In this document: one piece after another, positions 7,592 to 22,500 of the stretch
Position numbering within the stretch: the stretch's first letter is position 1
Layout of the letters: each line of letters opens with the position of its first letter
Made by a program: the position numbers and the translations under genes
The notes under the pieces: generated by a model
The model's input: only the letters and a program-made list of their open reading frames with translations
Told to the model about the DNA's origin: nothing
Database searches by the model: none
Virus record (IMG/VR): IMGVR_UViG_3300038961_000049
Coordinates: 1-25,349 of that record
DNA from: a virus
DNA: 25,349 bases
Strand: one strand, 5' to 3'

Positions 7592-10500
7592 TTATTGGAA
7601 TATTTGAGTTGGTGAGAAGTTAGAAATAACTGTTGCACCAGTCTGTACCGAGAGGATTACAGAGTTAGAGTAAACAGGTGAAGCACCAGCAGCGGTTATT
7701 GCTACACGGAACTCATCACCATCATCTGCCTGTTCAGCAGAAGCAGTAGTGTAAACACTATTTGTAGCACCTGTTATGTTTGCCCATGTGGTCTCACCAT
7801 ACTGCTTACGCTGCCACTGGTAATTCAGAGGAGTAGTTCCTACAGAACCATCAGATGAAAGATTAAACGTAGCGAGTACGGTAAATGCAGCCATTTGACC
7901 TTGGTTAACGGTTACGTTGACTGGTTGTGCGGTGATAGTTATATAACCATCAACAATTACAATTGGGTTACCATCGGAGTCAGTACCCTCACCTGCGTAA
8001 GTATCATAACCACCGTTCATGGCAGGACCTTCAGGTGGAGTCCAATCATCCTCAACAGTGTTGTGGATGGTGACTTCTGGTTGTGCATAACCAACACCAG
8101 CAGTCTTAACATCAATCCTCAAGAGACCCATCAACGCACGTATGCGTCCATCAAATCCAGAAGATGATATGACATCAACGTTTGGACGTGAAGTGTAACC
8201 ATCACCAGGAGAGGTGATAATTGCTGTTGTCATCTCACCAGAGGTTATCTCAGCAAGTGCTTCAGCACCACGACCCTTAACAGTTCCTGTGTACTCGAAG
8301 GTGATCAAAGAATTAGAAGACTCAATCAAAGCAACTTCACGATTCTCTCCTTCTCCATCGATTTGTAGGAGGTCACCTGCCTCAATCGGAGGTACGACTG
8401 TAGCAGCAATAACGTCTGCGTCAGAACCAATGTAGGAGAAAGCAACGAATGTTGATCCTGCACGAGGAACTTCAGCGAAGATAATACGTGAACCAACTAG
8501 TTCATAACCAACTCCAGGTTCCTGAATAACACCGTTTAGAGAAACGATAATGTTGTTCTCAGGAAGTATAGTACTAGAGCTAACACCTTCAGTTAGGGTT
8601 AGTGAGTAGAATCCACCTGCGTAACGTAAGTTAAAGGATGAACGTAAGGAATCAAACTCGAAGGATATATCATCCAACTGTCTAAGTTTACCAACGTAGT
8701 ATCCGATAAACTCAGAACCGATTGTTGGAGGTTCAGTGAACTGGATCTGATCAGAGAATGCTGTGTATGCTTGTGTACCACCTGGAGGTTGTAGAACACC
8801 ATTAGTGAATACCAATAGGTGTCCAGCAGGATCTGGGAAGTATGCTTCTCCGTTATTTGTAGTAAGTTTAAAGGATGTTTGTGAACCATCAAATCCTCTG
8901 AAGAACCTATCACAACGTCCAACAAGACCCTTAGATTGGGTGACACCAGCATACCAACCAGCATCAGACTTAATTGTAATATTGCTTGGGAAGTCTCCAA
9001 CAACATCTTCCAACCAAATTCTACCTGAATCACCAGTAACTGATTTACCAGAGACCTTACCATAGGAATTGTAGTTAGTGACTGTTACACTACTCATCTC
9101 AGCGAGGATAATTGGGAAGTTATTGAGGTTCTCAAACTTACCAATTGCAGTACCACCAGCGGCTAAATCCTGAGGATCAGGTGTAACTACCTCACCTTGA
9201 GAGTCAGTTCCCCATGGTCTGAGGTTTGCAATCCAAATCTTATGTGGGATGTTAGGAGTAACACTATCATCAAATGCTTGATACTTAGTGACAACAGCAG
9301 TCCAACCTGGTTCCTTAATAGTAGTACCTGCGAGGAGGTAAACTACATCACCAGCAGTAAAGTTTCCTGCATACCCACCATCACGGATGATGTTATTTAC
9401 ATCACATTCTATCTGTGATTCTGCATGTACATACTGGTTAAGAGTTAACTCTTCGAATCCAGTAGCAGTAATGTATGCTATATCAAGAATCTTATCAGTG
9501 ATAGAACCGTAGATAACGTCACCATCAACAAAGTCATCTGCGATGGTTTCGATATCAATCGTAATACGTCCACCACTATTACCTACAAGAGAACCAGCAG
9601 AGTTTTCGTACTTAACAATATCTGCCTCAGCACTATTTCCTTTGTTAAAGACCTTCTCATCTTGCTTAAATGCACCTCTAGAGGTGTTAATTAACATACG
9701 CTCAACACTAGTACCATTAACAGTATTAGTCTGACCACTATCTACACCCTCTAAAACATCATTGTCAGAGAATGATCCAGTCATATCCTCAACGTAGATC
9801 CAACCTTCGTCTCCACCATCACCAGTTAGAACAGAAGTCTGAACAATAGTACCATTGTTAGATGTAGAACCCTGTACTTGTACAGTTTCACCATTGGTAA
9901 ATCTACCAGATGCTGCGTCTACATTAAACTTCTTATAGAGTTTAACAATATTTGCTTCATTGTTCATTGTGCGAACAACTTCAGCAGAAGCATTAGAAGT
10001 AGATCCAACCAAATAATCAGCAGTGTTAAATCCAGCACTAATTGGTTGATTGTTATCTCTTACAGGAGCAACCATTGCTGGCATATTAATACCAGTACGT
10101 ACAACTGTCTGTAATCTTTGCTGACCTGTTAAATTCTTATCTAGTGCAAACTGTCTATATCTTGCATCATGACGCTTCTCACGAGTAATCTCAAAGAAGT
10201 CTGCCTCAGCATTAAGAACATAGTAGTATGTCTGATCCTGTAAATTAGGATCTAGATCCTGAGAAGCAGGAACATATGCAAGAACATCACCACGTGAGAA
10301 GAAGTTAGGCTTATGTATTGTTACAGTATTCTCTCTTCTCTCAAATCCAACCTCAATAGTTGGAGTCAATAGAATCAATTCTGGATCAGTGTTATAATCT
10401 TCACCTTCATCATATAGATTAGTCACATTAGTGATATCAACACTATTGATATAATCAATCTTATTAGTCGAAGGTGCTTGAGATCTATTCAGTGCATGAT

Positions 10501-13500
10501 ATGCAAGGTTAATAGAACTATCAATTGTAAATTCTGTAGATTCTTTCTCATACTCAAATCTATTAGCAATAGCAGCAGTATTAGATGGTTCTAGATATAG
10601 ATCATATCCTGCCCACTGTGCATCATTGTTGTAGTCATATAAAGCACGTTTAACATACTCACGTATACGTGTAACATAGAAGAGTAAGTGCTGTCTAACG
10701 ATATTTCCGAATGCTATAAAGTTACCTTCACCATCAAACCAAGAGTTAACCAACTTTAGCATACCTTGGTTACCACCTGTATTCAGGTCATACATCAAAG
10801 CAGTTACCATATTCTCAGCAAATGTTATATCTGCTGTAGTATCTGGATGGTTATTTTGAGTTCTCTCAAATGCCTTAGCAGTAATAGCATGATAATTAAA
10901 GAGTATGTGACGTGCACAATGCTTATCGGATACTGAACCACCACCAATCGTAGTCAACAGTACATCAAAGAGTGTATCAACTGCTGATGTTACGTTATAG
11001 CATGTATATAATTGATAATTATTGTTAAATCTCCATGGGAGTTCACGTTCTACAGCATCCAAGTGACTACCGCCACCACCAGATGCTAGAGATATGGTTT
11101 GGATAACAATATCCATCAATCCTTCGATCTTATCTGCAACACCAACACAAGTAGTATTCCAATCACCATCCATAGCACCATTCTGATCGAAGGTGATACT
11201 AACATCACGCATTACCATTTCTGGAGCGTACTTAACTGGCCAAATATTTGGTAGAGTCTTACTAATAGTACCATCAGTTAGACTTGCAGGTGTAGCAATA
11301 GCATCAGTATACAGACCCATCAAAGATGTAATAGCAGATGCTACGTCAGCACACTTAGGATTATTAGTATCAGCAGTGATTACAAAATCACCAGAATTGT
11401 AAGGATAGAAGTCAAGATCAGCATAGAACTTCTGAGCGAAGGTATGACCACCTCTAGGATATGTCTTCTGAGCAGTATTACCATCCCTTGTACATGTGAA
11501 TGTAAAGGAGTTAGGTGCTAACTTACAAGTCGTTCCTGTTGACAATCCATGTGCACCAATTGTTAATGCTAGATATCCAGTTGCAGGATCGTAAGTAGCA
11601 TTAGTTGGAGTATATGTAACGATAGGTGAGTTACCAATATCGATAGTAATAGTACTACCAGACTTACCAACAATAGGAACAGGTCTATCGAATGCTGGAT
11701 CCTTAGCACGAGGATATGTGTGGTTAGTAGAATAGTTATCCTGCTGACATGTGAATGTCAAAGAATTAGGTCTAACCATGACAGATTCACCTGCTTTATC
11801 AACACAACCAGTAGCAATGCTAACCAGTGTATGAGTTGTTGTGTTGGTAGAAGGAACTGTATCTAATACCTGTACATCAAATGTATTTGTTGTGCAATTG
11901 GAAATTGTTAACCACTTACCAGATGCAGGGTCAGTAACTCTTGGATATGAATAGTTTCCACCACCCTGAGTACATGAGAATGTTAATCCACCATCAGCGA
12001 TCTTAACGTATTCGCCATTAGCAAATCCATGACCATTGATAGTAAGTGTAACGATACCTGTAGTGGGGTTGTAAGCGGCATCAGTAGGTGTTAAACCAAG
12101 TGTAGGACCTTGGAGACTATTAGACCCAATATCAAGTGCTAGGTTACCTGTACCAGCATCATAGGTAGCGTTGGTTACGTTAAAGTTAACCTCAGGAGTA
12201 GTTCCTATATTAGCAGTAATCGTATCTGTTGTGTTAGAAATTATAGTTAATGTTGTTCCTGAAGCAGGATCAGTTGATCTTGGATATCCATGAGTAGTTG
12301 TATTACCATCAAATTCACAAGAGAACTGTATTGCGTTGTTATCAAGTGTGAATGTATTGATGTTAGCTTGCAATCCATGAGCAGAACCGAAGGTCAATGT
12401 TAGGTGACCAGTTAGAGGATCGTAGGTAGCATTTGTTGGTGTTAACTGAGATCCACCAGTTACATTAACTGAGTTAGATGCAGCAGATACAAATGTGTGC
12501 TCATAGTTACCACCAGTTACCAATGCACGGTCTGTAGCAGATACAAACTTATGAGCATAGTTACCACCAGTGATCAAGGCACCAGAAGCAGCACTTACAA
12601 ACGTATGAGCATATTGATCATTAGGACCAGAAGCACCGATATCAAGTGTAACTACACCTGCAGGATCCTGTCTCTTAATACCATTAGTGACAGCAGATAC
12701 AAACTCATGAGTATAGTCACCACCTGTATGTACAGCACCTGTAGATGCAGATACAAATGAGTGAGCATAGTAACCACCACTTATCAGAGCACCAGAATCG
12801 GCAGACTTAAATCCATGCCATGAGGTGTTAGATGAAGTACCAACATTCATTGTAATCCATCCGTTCTGTTTCTGTATAACACCTCTGTGGATGCTATTAG
12901 CAAGAGCAGACTGGAATACGTGTGTAGTAGTATTAGTGGAAGGAATCTTCTGTAGTAACTGTACACTGAATGTGTTAGTAGTTACATCAGAAACTGGAAT
13001 ATAGTTGTTATGTGCCCAGTCACGTTGTTGTGAAAGACCATTAGCGTTAGCAGATACAAAGTTGTGTGTATATGTACCACCAGATGTAACTGCATTAGCA
13101 GCAGCAGAAACGAATGTATGTGATGTAGTGTTAGCAGAAGTACCAACCCATACGCTGATTGTAGTATCTGTAACAGCAACAATCTTAGCAGCACCGTTAT
13201 ATACTGGGTCAGCACCACCAGCAGCATTTGCAGCTGCTCTTGGATATGTGTGGTTGGTAGCATTGCTGTCCTTATTACATGTGAAAGTAATAGAGTTTGC
13301 AGCAATTCTTACAGAGTCACCAGATGTCTGGATGCAGTTAGCAGCAGCACTTACAAAGGTATGAGGATTAGTATTAGTAGAAGGTGCAGTAGTTAGAACT
13401 TTAACATCGATGTAATCTGTTCCTGCTTCTCTAATCTCCATCCAACGACCACTGAAGGGGTCTCTAGTTTGGATACCATTAGATGTAGCAGATACGAATA

Positions 13501-16500
13501 CGTGAGTAGAAGTATTAGACTGAGGTATTGAGTTTAGAACTTGTACATCAAATCCACTAGCAGTAGCATTAGAGATCTGTACCCACTTACCGCTCATTGG
13601 GTCATCTGCCCTAGGATAAGAATGGTTAGTTTGATCTCCGTCTAGACCACAAGTAAATGTCAAGGAGTTATCAGCAAACTTAACCCAATCTCCATTGGTT
13701 AGGTTATGTGCAGCAGTGGTATTGATATGTAAAATACCTGTCTGTGGATCATGTGTAGTACCAGTAGTTGCTGTGTGACTAATAGTAGAAGGTCTTGGAT
13801 ATGTCTTCTGTGCACTACCACCATCTAATGTACATGTAAATGTCAGTGCATTATCATCAATCTTAATATGCTCACCTTGTGTCAGAGTATGACCAGCAAT
13901 GGTCAATCTCATGATACCTGTTGTTGGATTATAGTCAGCGTTGGTAGGTGTTAAAGTTTCACCTGCACGGAAACTATGAGCACCAATAGTCAAGTCCATA
14001 ACACCTGTTACTGGTGAGTAAGCAGCAGCAGTAGGAGTCCATTGCTTCTCTATTGACTGACCAACATGAACTTGGAATGTATTTGTTTGTGTATTAAATA
14101 CAGGGATCCACTTATCAGCAACAGGATCATCATGTCTTGGATAAGCATGAGTTGTATCATAATTATCCATCGAGCAAGTAAACTTGATCGACTCAGGTGC
14201 AAACTTAACCATTGCACCATCACCAAATCCATGGTTAGCAACAGTACATTCCATAATACCAGCAGCAGCATCATATGTTGCAGCAGTAATAGTAAATGTA
14301 TCAGTAATATTTCTTGGATATGCGTGGTCTGAACCCTGACTATCTTCACCACATCTAAAGGTTACAGCACCGTCTTCGATCCAAATGGTATCACCATTCT
14401 GCATACCGTGATCGTTAACGGTAAGAGTCATCTTACCAGTATTAGGATCGTAAGCAGCGTTAGTAGGTGTTAGATCAGTAGCAGCAGCAAAGGTGTGAGC
14501 ATAGTTATCGTTAGGACCAGATACTCCGACTTGGATATCAAATGTATCTGTACCTGCATTAAGTACAGGTAACCACTCATCATAAACTGGGTCAGATGTT
14601 CTAGGATATGAGTGCTTAGTAGCATTACCATCTTTAGTGCACTTAAAGTCAATAGACTCAGTACATACCCTAACGTGATCACCAGCATGAGTCAGGCAGT
14701 TAGTTACTGCATTGACAAATGTATGCTCAGTCTGGTTGGAAGATACACCAACATTAACATCAAATGTATTCTGAGTTACATTAGTAACATGTAACCACTT
14801 ATCATATGCATAGTCTTCTCCACCAGGAGCAGAAGAGTTGTATGATCTAGGATAAGCATGGTTGGTTGTATGACCATCCATACCACATGTGAATACTAAT
14901 CCAAATTGATTAATCTTAACTCTGTCATCATTCTGGAATCCATGGTTAGCAAGACTAATAGTCATTACACCAGTAGCAGGTGCATATGCAGCAGCAGTTG
15001 GAGTATGAGTAGTCTGTGCTTTAAATCCATGACTAGGAATAGTCAATGTCATAACACCTGTTGTAGGTGTATATGCAGCATTGGTTATATCATAGGTGTC
15101 TAAACCAATCTTATCGATTGTTATAGCAGTATTATATCCTGCATCAGGACCACTAGGACCAGAAGCACGAGGATATGCATGGTCAGTCGCATGACTGTCC
15201 ATTGCACAAGTAAAGGTTAATGCATTAGTACCTAACTTAACAGTCTCTCCTGCTCTGAAGGTATGTGCACCGATGTTGATATCAAGAACACCAGTATTAG
15301 GAACAAACTTAGCATCATGTACATCAAAGTTTGTAATACCAGTAGTACCAACGTTAACAGTGACAGTAGTATCAGTTACACCTACAATCTCAATTGGCTC
15401 GTCATGTACTGGGTCAGTAACTCTTGGATAGGTGTGATTAGTAGCACCATTATCCATCGCACAAGTAAATGTGAGTGAATTAGGTTCGATTTTTAGGTTA
15501 GTTCCAACCGTAAGGTCGTGTACTCCCACAGTCATTATGAGGTTACCAGTGTTCGGCTCGTAACTAATTGCTGTGGGAGTAAATTTCTTGATCCTTGAGA
15601 CACCAACATTGACTGTGAATGTGTCAGTTGTCTTAGAAATTATAGGCAACCACTGATTACTTGTCTGATCTGTAGTCCTAGGATAGGTGTGATTGCTGTA
15701 ATGATTGTCCATTGAGCAAGTAAATGTCAATGAATTATCAGCAATATTGATCTTATTTCCTATATCAAATCCATGTCCAGCAACTGTTAGAGTCATTAAA
15801 CCAGTACCAGCATCATAAGAAGCATCAGTAGCAGTGTGCTGAGTAGAGGCAACAGATACAATAGGTATAGCAGTGTCAAATGCAGGGTCTCTACCATAGT
15901 TAAGTGCAAGAGACTCATTCCTCATCACCTGGATGGCGAGATCTCTGGCATAATTAGTGATCCAAGTTGCTTCAGTGTTATGTGTTAGACCTTCATTGAC
16001 ATAGTATTCAGCAGCATGGAAGACCTTGTTGTTACCACCATGACGGAGGTTCCAGCACATAGCATCCAAGAAGTCAGTTAAGTCATGGACACAATTGATG
16101 TTACCACCAGGAATGTTAAGTGAAGGATATTGTACTAAAGCAGCAGCAATAGACTCTTCAGCAATCAAACGAATGTTTCTTTCGATGAGATCAGCAGCGT
16201 TAATGAACCTATCCTTAACAGCATTACGCTCATAGGACTCAACATCAACGTTATCAATAGATTCATCACCACCTGCAGGTGTAGTATCTTCGTCACCAGC
16301 AGGATCTGGGTCAAAGATATAGAGATTCTCACGACCAAATGCATTACGCATGGTCATTATTGCCATTTCAGTAGTAAGTTTAAGGACACTGATAGCAGCA
16401 GCATCTTCACCAGGTGCTACACCGACATTAACTGTGATATTACCAGTCTGTCTCTTCAGTCCATTGGTCGCAAATGACACAAATGTGTGAGCATTTGTAT

Positions 16501-19500
16501 TTGTGGAAGGAGTTGTGGTTAATACTTGTATATCAAAGGTGTTTAACTGTACATTTGATATTGGTAACCATGCTTTGTATGCAGGGTCTTGTGGTCTTGG
16601 ATAAGTCTTAGTGACTGCACCAGATCCTGTATCACAACTCATTGATAATGCGTTCTCATCGAGCATTACATAGTCATTTGCCTTAGTAATACCACTAGCA
16701 GTAGCAGAAACAAAGGTATGAACAGCAACGTTAGTAGATGGAATCTCTTTTAGTACCTGAACATCAAAAGTATTATTAGTTACGTTAAGTACAGGCAACC
16801 AAGAGTTGTATGCAGGGTCAGTTGACCTTGGATATGTATGATTAGAAAGGTCACCATCTAAATTACAGGTGAATGTTAGTGAATTTCCAGCAATTTTAAC
16901 ACTATCACCAGCAACGAAACCATGTCCAGCAACTGTTAGTGTCATAATACCTGTATTAGGATTATATGCAGCGTCAGTTGCGGTATGAGTTGACTCACCA
17001 GTGAATCCATGACCATTCTGGGTGATCGTTACGATACCAGTATTAGGATCATATGTTGCACCTGTTGGTGTAGAAGTAGTAACACCAACATCAGTAATTT
17101 TTACAGAGGTATTATAGACAGGATCACTCTGACGAGGGTAAGAATGCTCTGTAGCATAGTCATCTCTATCACAAGTAAAGGTTAAAGCACCATCTCTAAA
17201 CCTAATAGAAGTACCAGGTTGCAATGTGTGAGCACCAACGTTCATCACTAGGTCACCTGTTACTGAATTATAGTCAGCATTGGAGACATTGTAGTTAACT
17301 ATCGGTGAAGCACCAACATTAACAGTGATTGTGGAGATTGTACTCGAAGTAATAGCAATAGATTTACCATATGCAGGGTCACCTTTTCTTGGATACTTGT
17401 GCTTCGAAGCATGCTCATCCATTGAGCAGGTGAATGTTAATGATTCTTCTGCAATAGTAATGGTATTTGCAGTAGTTAATCCATGATTAGGTATGGTAAT
17501 AACTAAATTACCATCTCCAGGAGTGTAAACTACGTTAGATGGAGTGTGATTACCACTACCATTGTCTGTTACAGCATTAGTAGCAGCAGTAACGAAGGTA
17601 TGATCGTAATTACCACCAGTGTAAATAGCGTCAAGTTCTGATCTTACATACTGATGAGTATGCTGACGACCATTTAATTGGATAAGAGACTTATCTTCTT
17701 GGTTAAGATACAGATTAGCAGCATCCCAAGTCTTAGAGTTACCACCCTTCCTTAGGTCATGTGCGACTGCATTTAGAATATCTAATACATCATCAACACA
17801 ATTCTGAGCACCATCAGGAACACCGAAGTTAAGATACTTCGATAGGTCATTCATTGTATGAACTGCTTCCCAAGCAATGACATTAGCATTACGCTCAAGC
17901 ATATCAGCAGCATCTAACAACCTATCATTATCGGTTCTTTGGGCATTGTAACCTTCAGAGTCGATAGTAATGGTAGCATCTCTGTATACAGTCAGTTCTG
18001 TATACTCATTAACATAATAATCATCTTGATACTCGGATGATACACCAAGTTCAGCAGCAGTACTACCCTTAGTTACTAGAGTGTTGTTGACCGCATGCTT
18101 ACAAAGCTTAGCAACATGGTTATATACATCTATTACAGCACTTAACTCATTATCAATAGAGTAAAGTTCACTATTAGCATTCATGAACTTAGCTGTGACG
18201 TTCCTGATCGCAGAATTACCACCAGTAACTAGATCAGCAACGACAGCTGGAAGTATATAAGTCTTTATCTCATGAGTACACTTATTGGGGTTCGAATTGG
18301 GGTTTGTATAGAAGTCATATACAGTACCATTAATATCCTTCGTATATGTTGCTTCTAACCAACCTACTGCTTCAGCAGCAATTACATCACGGTTCTTCCA
18401 AATTAGGTCACCAGCGTCTCTGAATCTCTGTCCAGTAGGTCCAATAATATCACCTACCTCATCAGCAAGAGCAGAAATTTCATCCTGAATGGCTTGAGAT
18501 ATAGGTGAAGAGAAGTTATTAGGTATACGAAGTATGTCAGTAAACTTAGTAGGATTACCATCACTATCAACACCATAGTTCTCAAGATCTGTACTTGTAG
18601 TAGTCAGAACATAGTGACAAATAGGTGCTAGTTCTCTATATGTGTAAATTGACTGTAGTACTTCATTAGCAATATGCTCAAGACCCTCATAAGCAGTTAG
18701 ATAAGATCTCGCAGCAAGTGTACTATTGTAGTTACCACCATAACGTATATCATCAATAATACCTTTTAAGATATGTTCTTTTGTATCCCTTAAACAGAAT
18801 GTAGTACCCTGTTGAGGACCAACACCATCAGCGGTGTCACCTGGCATCAACAGATCAGGATACTTAGCCTTCATCTTATTAACTGCTGTTTCAGCAATCC
18901 ATGCTCTATTAAGTTCGAGCATATCAGCAGCCTTACGATGCTCATCTCTAGAAAGCTGAACATCCTCAACAATTATTTCCTTAGTGGCATAATTAACCTT
19001 CTTAGCTGCAGCAGCAGAGTTTGTCGTTCCAGTAAAGGTTGCATAAACATCCTTATCACTCATGATGATAGGATGCTCATTACTCATAGAGAATGAGATA
19101 TTATCATTAGTGCTAAAGATAACTGGAGGAGTAAATGTTGCTGTGTAGTTAGATACACCCTTAGTGATAACAAAGTTATCAATATGACCTTGATAGAAGT
19201 TGGCACCTGCTTGGTCAGCACCAATGGTCATCTTCCTCTCAAAATAATTATTGGTGTCAGTGTAATCAGATCCTACCTGAACACCACCAACCCACAATTT
19301 AGTAATACCAGAAGTCTTAGATACTGCTACGTGAGTCCATGTACCAGCACTAATTCCATGAGAACCACTGATACGATCAGCGTTATCATAGGCAAGTTTG
19401 ATACTACCACCATCAAGATATAGACTTAAAGATCCAGTCTCACTAAGTCCACTTGTACGGAAGTCAAACAGATACTGTCCACCAGTTACTGCCTTGGCCT

Positions 19501-22500
19501 TGATCCACATCTCTATAGTAAAGTTATCAGTACCAAATGCATTTACATCAGATAGATCATGAGTAAGATATGCTTGTGATTCTAATAATAGAGAGTTAGT
19601 TCCACTACGCTTATCAAGTGAAGTTAATGTTGCTTTCGCTGGATATACAGTAAAGGAATTTGATACTGCACTTACAAAGGTGTGAGCATAATCACCACCA
19701 GTAATAATAGCATCTTCACCACGTACAAAGGTGTGTAAAGTAGTGTTAGTAGAAGGTTGTGTACTTAAGACCTGAACAATAATAACACCACCATCTTGCT
19801 TCGTAATATTATTAGAAGTTGCACTTACAAAAGTGTGAACTGAGGTATCTGGAGAAATACCAATCTGAACACCAATAGTATTATTATCAACAACTGAAAT
19901 AGGTAACCACTGATAACTTGCTGGATCAGTTGTTCTAGGATAAGTATGCTGAGTAGCATTATTATCATTAGCACATGTGAAGGTTAATGAATTATCAGCA
20001 ATCTTGATCATCTCACCATTCGAGAATCCATGATTAGCAATGGTAAGATTTAAAGTTCCCTTAGTAGGAAGATATGATGCACCAGTAATTGAGTAAGTAC
20101 TTGATGCAATACTATCAATGTTTACTGAAGTATTATAGAATGGGTCAGAATTTCTTGGATAAGCATGCTCTGTTTGGTTACCATCCTGATCACAAGTGAA
20201 TACTAATGACTGTGGCTTAAATCTAATCTTCTCACCAACATTAAGATTGTTAGGTCCAATGGTAATTGCCATTACACCTGTATCTGGCTGATAATCAACA
20301 CCAGTTGGTGTGTAATGCTTAAGTGGGGATGAACCAACGTTTACAGTAAATGTACTTGCTGTTGTCTTAATGATAGGTAATCTAACATTGTTAGCAACAG
20401 GGTCAGTAAGTCTTGGATAATCATGCTGAGTAGCATTAGCATCCATACCACAAGTAAATTTAATTGCATTTGCAGCAATAGAAACTTCATTACCTGTGGA
20501 GAATCCATGAGCAGCAACTGTTAAAGTAAGATGACCAGTAGCAGCATCATAGGTTGCGTTTGTTGGTGTAACGGTAACGTTAGAAGCACCAGAAACGTTT
20601 GTAATTCTTGAGTTAGTAATATACTCTCTATTCTGGAATGAACCAGTTAGAGCATTAGTATACAGCCAACGTAGTCCAGAGTTAGCACCCTTACATGAGA
20701 AATTAGCACCAGACTTATGACCCTTAACTGTGTCACCAGGAGTGAAGAATCCAAGTCCACCTCTATCCTTATAAGCAAACTTATAAACCCTTATGTTCTC
20801 ACCTTCCTCGTAAGTACCATCGGTAACAGTAGCGAGTGAATTGATATATGCAAGACCACCACCCTCAGATACTGAATTAGCAGTAGCAGATACAAATGTG
20901 TGTGTATAGTTACCACCACTCTGAATACCGTTAGGTGTAGCAGATACGAAGGTGTGTGCATTAGTGTTAGTAACTGCACCCTGTCCACCGTTAACGTTAA
21001 CAGTAATGGTTGTCTCACTAGCAGCAGTAATTTCTACAGCAGTGTCATATGCATAGTCTTCACCATCGCTAGTATTTGCTCCAGTTGCACGAGGATAAGA
21101 TCCATTTCCAACAGTACCACCCTGATCACAACTAAAGGTTAATGATCCAGTAGCAATCTTAATACTTTCTCCAACTACTAAGGTGTGAGCACCAATGGTC
21201 AATACTAAATCACCACCAACAGGATCGTAAGTTGCATTCGTTACTGTGTGGTTAACAATAGGTGATGCACCGACGTTAACAGTAATAGTTGTAGCACCTA
21301 CAGCATCAATTGCAATCTGCTGGTTGTAAGTTGGGTCACTAGAACGAGGATATGTCTTATTGGCAGTATTGCCATCCATCGCACAAGTGAATGTTAATGA
21401 ATTAGGTTCTATCCTAACAGTATCATTAGTTGTTAAAGTATGTGATCCAATGGTTAGAACTAAGTCACCAGTGGCAGCAGTATATGATGCAGCAGTTGGT
21501 GTAAACTGAGCACCTGTGAATGAAGTAGTTGCAATATTTGCTAATGTGTCAATAGCAGTTGCTACGTTTGCACAATTAGTTCCACCTTGGTTACTACCTG
21601 AAGAGTAATCAGGGTCATAGTAATGTGCAGTAGAAGAACTGTCTAAGTAAGGTGCAGAATATGTTGTAGGATCATTCAGGTTATAACCAGCAGTATTAAG
21701 TGTCTGGTCATACATGATATTTCTCATTGCATTCTTACAGAGATCCTTAGCAGCATTAAATGCTGTAATTGCTTCTTGTGTCTCTGGAAGACCTATGAAT
21801 ACACCGTCAGTATTAAAGAACTTCTTGACAAACTCAACCATGTAGTAGTTGCCATCACCATCTAGGTCATCAGCAATAGCATCAATGAAGTAACCAGTGT
21901 CACGAGTACACTTAGTTTCTAATGTAGTCTGTGCTGCAGGTTGTGAAAGATCAATTAGATCAGATAGAGATGCAGTTGTTATTACCTCTGAAACATTAGT
22001 CCAAAGAGTGTTCAGTGCTGCTGTAACATCAGCACAATTATTAGCACCATAATTGGTGGAGTTAGAACCAGAAGTACCGTAATTATCTCCTGGAGATGGG
22101 TCAGCAGTAATTCCTGATCCACCAGAACCGCCTGTAGATTGCTCATTATACTTCGTATATGAAACAGAATCGATTGTCTCAGAACCACTTAATGTGTTAG
22201 TAAGTGCTTCGACCATATGATCATATGCCTTACCATAACCATAATTAATCTCATTAGCTTGAGAATTAACATACTGGAAAGTAGTACCATCTGGGAAGAA
22301 CATCTGACACAATTTACGTGTATAGACTGTTCCACCCCATCCAGTATCTCTGGATAGAGCATCGATGAAATATCCAAGGTCTCTCTTACACTTAGCAGCA
22401 CTAGGAATAGTAGTACCAGGATATTGAGTAATCATCTCATCATAAGACTTAGCGATGATCCACTCTCTATTCTTCTGGATCAAACGATAAGCATCCTTAA

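Noticed and set aside
7589-7596. AATAAATA as a late promoter for the YHYH gene
   Set aside because: It is the best match (7 of 8), but it is only 10 bases before the ATG, leaving about 5 bases of leader with no ribosome-binding site. It also overlaps the TAA stop. Not listed as a feature.
12440-12830. CRISPR-like array
   Set aside because: The 54-base periodicity lies wholly in frame and encodes an 18-residue protein repeat, with no identical repeats or unrelated spacers.
13005-13364. A 119-codon + strand frame
   Set aside because: It is antisense to the YPR/HTFVSA array. Its Ala/Val-rich product is the shadow of repeated codons on the other strand.
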